Both the position numbers and the translations under genes were made by a program. The notes beneath the pieces are model-generated. The model saw only the letters and a list, made by a program, of their open reading frames with translations, did not search any database and was not told the origin of the DNA. A stretch of 64,000 nucleotides of DNA from Beroe forskalii (taxonomy: Eukaryota; Ctenophora; Nuda; Beroida; Beroidae): assembly GCA_011033025.1 (NCBI GenBank), contig WFMF01000494.1, forward strand, positions 52,406-116,405. The letters run 5' to 3'. This document shows, piece after piece, positions 59,009 through 64,000 of this stretch (positions are counted from its first letter, which is position 1; each line of letters opens with the position of its first letter).

Positions 59009-59078
59009 TGGCTCCCCGTCTGGGAATCGAACCCAGGTCGCCCGCGTGACAGGCGGGAATACTAACCACTATACTAAC
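59009..59078 (-). promoter_or_regulatory. Primer-binding site extended to a ~70-nt antisense copy of tRNA-Asp(GTC)
   Basis: Two bases after the LTR end, TGGCTCCCCGTCTGGGAATC begins the complement of a tRNA 3' end including CCA. Complementarity does not stop after 18 nt. The minus strand carries the T-arm (CTGGGTTCGATTCCCAG), the anticodon arm with GTC (CGCCTGTCACGCG) and the D-arm (TTAGTATAGTGGTTAG). It ends at about tRNA nucleotide 6, so the 5' acceptor strand is absent. The A and B box promoter sequences are intact on the minus strand. Confidence 0.87.
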
Positions 59079-59181
59079 TTCCCAAATTTTTCAAATTTGC
59101 CGAGTATAATTTCATATTATACTATAATCTTTCTAAATTTATAACACAGTTGACGTCATTTTACTAATTATCCTTTTTTCA

Positions 59182-60969
59182 GTGGTCAACAAGAAATCAA
59201 AAAAGAAGAGTTCCCCCAAATCGAGTGCAGAGGCTTCCACTTCATCTTGTCAAGCGGCACTACAGGAGTTAGAGATGCAGGTAGATCTTGCTCCTTCAAC
59301 GTCCACAGTCCCTCCAACAAATGAAAATAAGTTTGACACTTATGCTCGTGCTGTCAGTGGCACTAAGAGCACTAAATCTCCCCAGATTGAAGTCGTGGAG
59401 CCCATGGCTGCCGGAGAGAATCCTGCAGTAGTACCCGAGGTAGATCCTCAGAACGACATACCACAAGAAGACAACATACCACAAGAGCTTCTTGTGACTG
59501 CAGACGTGGACACTTCTACGGGTGCAATTGAGCAAGTGATTTCAATCACTTCCTCGATTGAGGAGTTGTCCCTCCTGAACATCGTACCAGATACGATCCC
59601 TCCCCATCCCCTCCAACAGATCCTTGAAATCACCACTAAATACCAACCTAAGGACCTCATTGACCCCTCCCTGGCAACAATGGAAAACCTATCTTCCTGC
59701 AAAGACTCTGTCGACTCCCTGGTCACACATTTATTCAACATGAATAAATTGCTAGTTAGATTAAAGGGTATTCTAGGATTTTCCCTATCTTTACCAACTG
59801 AAGAGAGTAGTGTAGAACACTACCAAAGAGAGGCCAGAGCACTGACCAAACAGGATGAAGTTGAGCTTCACTTTCGGAGTAACGATGTTCGTTACAACCA
59901 AAGTGGATCTAAGATACGAGCTACTTCTTCTTCACTTGCAGTTCCTGAGCCGGACACTAAGAAGAAAAAGCTGGCGTCTAATTCCACTGACTCGGACAGT
60001 GATCTATCCACTGCATCCTCTTCATCGGGATCCTCATCGACAGGACACAATCAAGAGCATCGTCTTTTGGACTCCAGAAGACAAATTCTGTTAGATAGCT
60101 ACCGCACGACAAGAACGGTTACAATAGAACCGAGCTCAACTCCTCGCACAAACAATGGAACTCACAGCCATTCAGAAAGAAGCAGGTCTTCCCATGAGAG
60201 GAGACAGGAAGAGTTCAGAACCACCGGTCGTCGATCCGACCGACGCCCGAACGTGCACAGAACAGAGACGTCCAGAGAACGGATGAATCGCATGCTGCAG
60301 GGTCAGCAAAGTGTTGACCGAAATCAACAACAAGCACGAGCAACTGCTATCAAAAACATAACGGATCAACTCAACACCCTTCCTCAACTTTCGAAATCGT
60401 CACCCGTCATTGTATTCAATACATTCAATATGGAGTCTTTCATGAATCCAAACCTGACCAATGACTGGAAAGATCCACGGTACACCGTAACAGACCGCAA
60501 GGTTGCACTTTGCGTAATTCCACGTAAATTCCAGCAGGACCTCTATGGAGAACTCCAAGTGCAACTTAACAGAAGCCTCGATTGTGCGGCAGGGACTTTA
60601 AAAGACTGCGCAACGATTCTGAAGAACCTCAGACTCACTGCCAGTCTGATGATGACACATTCAATCCACGATGTCGTGGATTGGATTGGACAACGGTTCC
60701 ACACGTTGTCATTACCTTACAAACACCAGGTAATAAGGGCGGATGTAACAAAACAACTCCGCGCCAAACTTCGGTGCTTTACTAACTCTACCATGGAGTT
60801 AGAAACATTGATAAACCAGATGATCGGTATCAAGAACGATCTTACCTACTGGAAACCTGATCTCTTGCACGAGATCAAGGTAATGATGGGGACCATCATT
60901 AATAACTTCCGCATAACTTCCGCACGGACCATCATTCATAACTTCCGCATAACTTCCGCACGGAGCTAA
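59182..60969 (+). CDS. Gag-like protein of the LTR retrotransposon
   Basis: A 595-codon frame, the only one in the element. The first half is low-complexity, Ser/Thr/Pro- and Lys-rich, with acidic Ser tracts near residues 265-285 and an Arg-rich zone (RSSHERRQEEFRTTGRRSDR) near 335-365. The last 200 residues look globular and helical (VALCVIPRKFQQDLYGELQV), as expected of a capsid-type region; that is inference. There is no CCHC knuckle, protease or polymerase. No ATG opens the frame: it is open from 59137, the reading given begins at GTG, a splice-acceptor-like CCTTTTTTCAG precedes it, and the first in-frame ATG is at about 59275. The last 24 codons are a tandem duplication (NNFRITSART). What else it could be: a host-derived gene captured by the element. 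Confidence 0.65.
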   Translation: MVNKKSKKKSSPKSSAEASTSSCQAALQELEMQVDLAPSTSTVPPTNENKFDTYARAVSGTKSTKSPQIEVVEPMAAGENPAVVPEVDPQNDIPQEDNIPQELLVTADVDTSTGAIEQVISITSSIEELSLLNIVPDTIPPHPLQQILEITTKYQPKDLIDPSLATMENLSSCKDSVDSLVTHLFNMNKLLVRLKGILGFSLSLPTEESSVEHYQREARALTKQDEVELHFRSNDVRYNQSGSKIRATSSSLAVPEPDTKKKKLASNSTDSDSDLSTASSSSGSSSTGHNQEHRLLDSRRQILLDSYRTTRTVTIEPSSTPRTNNGTHSHSERSRSSHERRQEEFRTTGRRSDRRPNVHRTETSRERMNRMLQGQQSVDRNQQQARATAIKNITDQLNTLPQLSKSSPVIVFNTFNMESFMNPNLTNDWKDPRYTVTDRKVALCVIPRKFQQDLYGELQVQLNRSLDCAAGTLKDCATILKNLRLTASLMMTHSIHDVVDWIGQRFHTLSLPYKHQVIRADVTKQLRAKLRCFTNSTMELETLINQMIGIKNDLTYWKPDLLHEIKVMMGTIINNFRITSARTIIHNFRITSARS

Positions 60970-60974
60970 ACCGG

Positions 60975-62044
60975 ACGTAAATGACATCATCAACGATACA
61001 TGATATTATGGACTTAAATGGACTGAATAAATTCGTGATATGAACTTGAGATATAGTAATTATACATTTATAGCTCTTTGGATTCTTGATTTAGTTACAT
61101 ATATGAGAGTATAGCAGAAATTTCATGAACTGCGATAAACTGGCTATCTTCATGCGTATAATTCATGTGATTTTGAATATTTGTAGTTAAATATTTTATG
61201 AACAAGTGCACAGATTTTCGTGGATAAAAATCATCACAATTTTTTTGCCTAAGTATCAAATTTCTTATAGTTCTTTGAAATTGAATTTTGATTCAAAATT
61301 ATTATTTCGATTTTTACACTGTAGACAGTAATCCACTGTGTTACTGTCATGTCAATTAAGATCTTTCAGCAATTTTGGATATTGCTAGTAATTATATTGA
61401 TGTTTAGCAATTATTGCACTGCAGATCTTCTTCGTAATTATATTGGGAATCATAACCAATGGAAATTTTTGCAGTTTAACCTTCGGAATAAAACCGATAT
61501 TTCCACATAATCACATGGTGTATGTAATTACCTAGCCAATGCTATAGGTATCATCCTTATCTTATTTTAGTGGCCGAATGAGTCACTATATAGCTATATT
61601 TACGACTATAACTCTTAATCCTTACAATATCTATTTAGTAATAGTATAATCTTTAATTATATACGTATATCTGAGTGTCTAATATTACCATGCTGAATTA
61701 TGTGTATATTGCGAAATATAGACGGCAATTCTATCGTAAAATTAAGATTAGAATTATTGATATTTCTGGACGTTATAATTATATATTGTATATGATCTGT
61801 AAGAGAATCGTAACCCGAGCATTCCTATAATTAATACTTATTCCTATATTATATGTGCCTTTTCATTTTCGCTCTTGGACGAAAAGTGATTTCAATCCTT
61901 TCAGTTTCATATGAATTACTATTCAATTTTAAATTCAATTGACGACTTCTATGCGTCTAATACTAGTAATAGACGTTCTATTATCGACCCAAGTCTATCA
62001 TTGTCAAATTAATTAAATAATTTTTCAAATTATTTAATTTTTGT
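60975..62044. other. AT-rich non-coding part of the LTR element
   Basis: About 1.07 kb where pol would normally be found. No frame of interest and no reverse-transcriptase motifs on either strand. Confidence 0.7.
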
Positions 62045-62053
62045 GGAGGGAGA
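62045..62053 (+). promoter_or_regulatory. Polypurine tract
   Basis: GGAGGGAGA lies two bases before the 3' LTR, the expected plus-strand primer site. Confidence 0.75.
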
Positions 62054-62055
62054 TG

Positions 62056-62748
62056 TGTTAGGGTACCGTTATCGGTCAATTATCACTTTCAACTTCAGTC
62101 AACTTCAGCCTAACACCGTATTAAGATTCTATGATCCTTGGCAACAAGCAACCTCTATAATTGTATAATTGCCGTGCACTCTAATTCCCTTTGAAGCTTT
62201 GATAGTTTGATTATATCTCGGCTTGCATTAATATAAACCCTTGTTGGACGAGAGACGAGAGACTTCACCATTCAAGCCTAGTATCCATAAGTAATTAGAG
62301 TAGGATTTGTAACTACACTTAACTTCATACGGAAGAATAGTTGCCTTATGGATGGGTCGTAACTCTCATGATAAATCATTGTAATGATTAGCAAGACTTG
62401 ACTTGGATATTTTGCTAGGACAATATCTTTATAATGCCGTACCGTAAATTGAGTTAAAGTATGGGATTAATTTAGCAGTTAGCGTTCCTTATGCTCTTAC
62501 GGTACGACTTCGAGACGCTGGGTGCTCCAGCCACGTCTGTAAATATTTTACCAGCGTAAGCTACGCTGATTAGAGAATAGGTATTAAGGATTGACCAATC
62601 AGAGACTGAGAAAGGCACGCGCGCGGCCATTGAGAAACTGTAAGGGTTACGAAGATTTATTGTAATATCTTTACTTCGACTTATTCCAATTCTAAGAAGT
62701 TATAAAACTTGTCTCTCTTGGAACTATACTACGACGGAAACCATAACA
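62056..62748 (+). repeat. 3' LTR (693 bp)
   Basis: Direct copy of 58337-59006 with small indels; it ends ACCATAACA followed by the TAGG target duplication. Confidence 0.9.
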
Positions 62749-62922
62749 TAGGAAGCGTCCGCCGAAGGCGTGTTTAGTAAACGGGAACTGGGAAGCGAGC
62801 CGCGGCCGCGCAACGTTCCCCCGAACCAGTTGCCAAACACGTATAACCCTGTTTGCGCGCTTCCCTGGGGAAGCGCGCCGCGCGAGCCAAACTGGGATAT
62901 ATATTGTTTTTTAGCAATATGG
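62749..62922. repeat. GC-rich tandem repeat array, right part
   Basis: Continuation of the array at 57541-58336 after the LTR element: CAAACACGTATAACCCTGTT, then TGCGCGCTTCCC and a palindromic GGGGAAGCGCGCCGCG. Confidence 0.6.
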
Positions 62923-63159
62923 GGTATGTCTCCCATATAAACGGCTCTGAGTGACGTCACAGATCTAAACGTCAATTTTTCTGTATCCTAAACCTAACTA
63001 TTGCCCTAACCAAAATCCTTATCCTAAACCTAACAAATCCTGACCCTAACCAAAACCCTAACCTTACTGCTTAAAGCGCTAGATGCGCTTAATTATATTT
63101 TTCTGAGTGACGTCATTGTCATAGATAATGAAGGCTCCCGTTTATATGGGAGACTGACC
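62923..63159. mobile_element. hAT-like MITE with telomere-like core, copy 2 (237 bp)
   Basis: Inverted relative to copy 1. Terminal repeats GGTATGTCTCCCATATAAA and the complement of GGTCAGTCTCCCATATAAA are bordered by a perfect 8-bp duplication, CAATATGG (62915-62922 and 63160-63167). The core contains CCTAA / CCCTAACC telomere-like words. The different target duplication shows an independent insertion. Confidence 0.84.
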
Positions 63160-63467
63160 CAATATGGGAGATACCAGGGTATTCAACAAGGAGGACACCA
63201 AATTCATCTTTCTGAATGAATAGAATTATATACAATAATACGTATACATTACGAATTAAACAAGCATCAACAAATATTATTACAAATTGCATGGAACCAC
63301 CGTAACAAACCAAAAAATTTATCGGACGACAAAATGTCAATCATGAACATTGAAATTGAATTTTAAGATTGCGACATAATTTTACTATGAATGATGATAA
63401 AAACATTGCCGCAACGAATTCACAAACTACAACAATGTCATCTACAATCTCTAGTTCATTGTCAGCA

Positions 63468-63622
63468 TCAGTTTTCCTTTGCATTTTCAATGGCATCCTT
63501 CATGGCAAGTGCTACATACTTCGCGTTATCCTCTGTAATCCCGCAGATGCTAATTCTACCAGACTTCAGGAGGTACACATGGTGGTTCTCTATCAAAACT
63601 TCGCACTGTGCTTTCGTTAATC
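63468..63622 (-). CDS. GOT1: Aspartate aminotransferase, cytosolic type: last exon only
   Basis: The acceptor TTTACTCCAATAATTCCCAG is followed by 155 nt ending in TGA at 63468. The translation (LTKAQCEVLIENHHVYLLKS, then GRISICGITEDNAKYVALAM and KDAIE) matches the conserved C-terminus of aspartate aminotransferases (GLxPxQVExL...IYLLPSGRINVSGLT...NLDYVAxAI). The HVYLL-SGRI wording favours the cytosolic GOT1 form over mitochondrial GOT2 (IYMTKDGRISVAG). The enzyme is PLP-dependent and interconverts aspartate/2-oxoglutarate and oxaloacetate/glutamate. The active-site lysine and the rest of the gene lie upstream, beyond the right edge of the window. The intron at 63623 onward is full of GC-rich repeats. 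Confidence 0.82.
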
Positions 63623-63679
63623 CTGGGAATTATTGGAGTAAAAACTCAGAGTTGATAGGATTTAGGGGGCTAGCGACAT

Positions 63680-63780
63680 CATTGGCACACGTGCAGCAAC
63701 CGTTTGTCAGACGTTGTCGGACCCCCTCGCCTTCGGCGTGTGCGCGCGTCCGCCGAAGACAACGTCTGATAAGCAACCGT
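63680..63780. repeat. Dispersed GC-rich palindrome cassette
   Basis: TTTGTCAGACGTTGTCGGAC at 63701, CCTTCGGCGTGTGCGCGCGT, then GACAACGTCTGATAAGC. The same cassette, in varying orientation, occurs at 30095-30124 and 58090-58140. Confidence 0.65.
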
Positions 63781-63800
63781 GGCGTGTGATTATGCGTTTG

Positions 63801-63942
63801 TGTGCACATGGATCGATCGAAAGACCCGTCGAAAAACGCACAAATTACAGTGCGCGCGCAAGGTTTCAATTTGCTTTTAATTGAATTTTTGCTGAAATTT
63901 GCGCATTCTTTCGACGGATCTTTTGATCGACGCATGTGCACA
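63801..63942. mobile_element. 142-bp foldback MITE
   Basis: About 47 bp at each end are inverted copies (TGTGCACATGGATCGATCGA on the left; complement beginning TGTGCACATGCGTCGATCAA on the right). The short centre is AT-rich. It lies in the intron upstream of the aspartate aminotransferase last exon. Confidence 0.65.
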
Positions 63943-64000
63943 TATGGGTTAAGATTTGTGAGCAGTGACTGCTTATAGTTACTAAATTTGTAAAATGTAA

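Larger units (their letters stand above)
58337..62748 (+). mobile_element. Non-autonomous LTR retrotransposon (4.4 kb)
   Basis: Two direct long repeats (58337-59006 and 62056-62748) start TGTTAGGGTACC and end ACCATAACA. They are flanked by a perfect 4-bp duplication, TAGG (58333-58336 and 62749-62752). Next to the 5' LTR is a tRNA-Asp-derived primer-binding site, and next to the 3' LTR a purine tract. Between them lie one long frame (59182-60969) and about 1.1 kb of AT-rich DNA without frames. No protease, reverse transcriptase, RNase H or integrase is present, so it must rely on proteins supplied elsewhere. It landed inside the GC-rich tandem array. Confidence 0.88.

Noticed and set aside
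59009-59078. Functional tRNA-Asp gene on the minus strand
   Set aside because: The 5' acceptor strand is missing and CCA is encoded immediately at the LTR boundary. It is a reverse-transcribed primer copy, not a tRNA gene.
57591-63159. A single 5.5-kb transposon bounded by the two inverted TTAGGG-bearing blocks
   Set aside because: Each block has its own terminal repeats and its own, different 8-bp target duplication, so they are independent MITE insertions.
63369-63789. Plus-strand ORFs over the aspartate aminotransferase exon
   Set aside because: They are antisense shadows of a recognised conserved exon and of the GC-rich cassette.

Overview
The window is metazoan nuclear DNA. Supporting this are spliced genes with GT-AG introns; a secreted protein built from animal extracellular-matrix domains (EGF-like, thrombospondin type 3, thrombospondin C-terminal); eukaryotic housekeeping genes (a CHMP1B-type ESCRT-III subunit, a NUDT13-like Nudix hydrolase, the last exon of a cytosolic-type aspartate aminotransferase); an IRE1-like kinase/RNase; and many eukaryotic transposons (Helitrons, hAT-like MITEs, a MULE, non-LTR and LTR retrotransposons). 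The AT-rich background, the mixed domain architecture and a formylglutamate-amidohydrolase-like gene fit an early-branching marine invertebrate such as a sponge or cnidarian. That placement is inference only.

Layout. 0-2.7 kb: a minus-strand gene of unknown function with at least two exons, a possible opposite-strand exon in its intron, then repeats. 2.7-9.7 kb: repeats (including a 940-bp inverted-repeat element with a TA target duplication) and otherwise featureless AT-rich DNA. 9.7-28.8 kb: one minus-strand gene, resolved here into 17 exons whose phases all agree, encoding about 2,800 residues: LRRs, fibro-slime/PA14-like region, cadherin-like repeats, Cys-rich repeats, EGF, thrombospondin type 3, thrombospondin C-terminal domain, LamG-like domain, basic tail. 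Its 5.3-kb intron 7 holds an antisense single-exon formylglutamate-amidohydrolase-like gene, and intron 11 holds a MULE transposon with a 9-bp target duplication. 29-31.1 kb: GC-rich palindromic repeats and a Helitron. 32-35.2 kb: NUDT13-like gene and a Pro/Gln-rich gene of unknown function. 35.2-46.8 kb: satellites, a 5'-truncated LINE and long non-coding DNA with recurrent TGACGTCA palindromes. 47-48.9 kb: IRE1/RNase L-like kinase-RNase without luminal or membrane segment. 49.3-54 kb: two Helitrons and a LINE split by a TA-inserting element. 55.5-56.1 kb: CHMP1B. 57.5-63.2 kb: a GC-rich tandem repeat invaded by two hAT-like MITEs with telomere-like cores and by a non-autonomous LTR retrotransposon. 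63.5 kb: last exon of aspartate aminotransferase, running out of the window.

The two observations I would check first are the composite LRR-to-thrombospondin protein, and the LTR element whose primer-binding site is a roughly 70-nt antisense copy of tRNA-Asp including the non-templated CCA. The genes do not form a pathway; they are neighbours in a repeat-rich region. Several coding regions (NUDT13-like, IRE1-like, CHMP1B, formylglutamate-amidohydrolase-like, and the 5.8-kb LRR exon) have no introns in their coding sequence.
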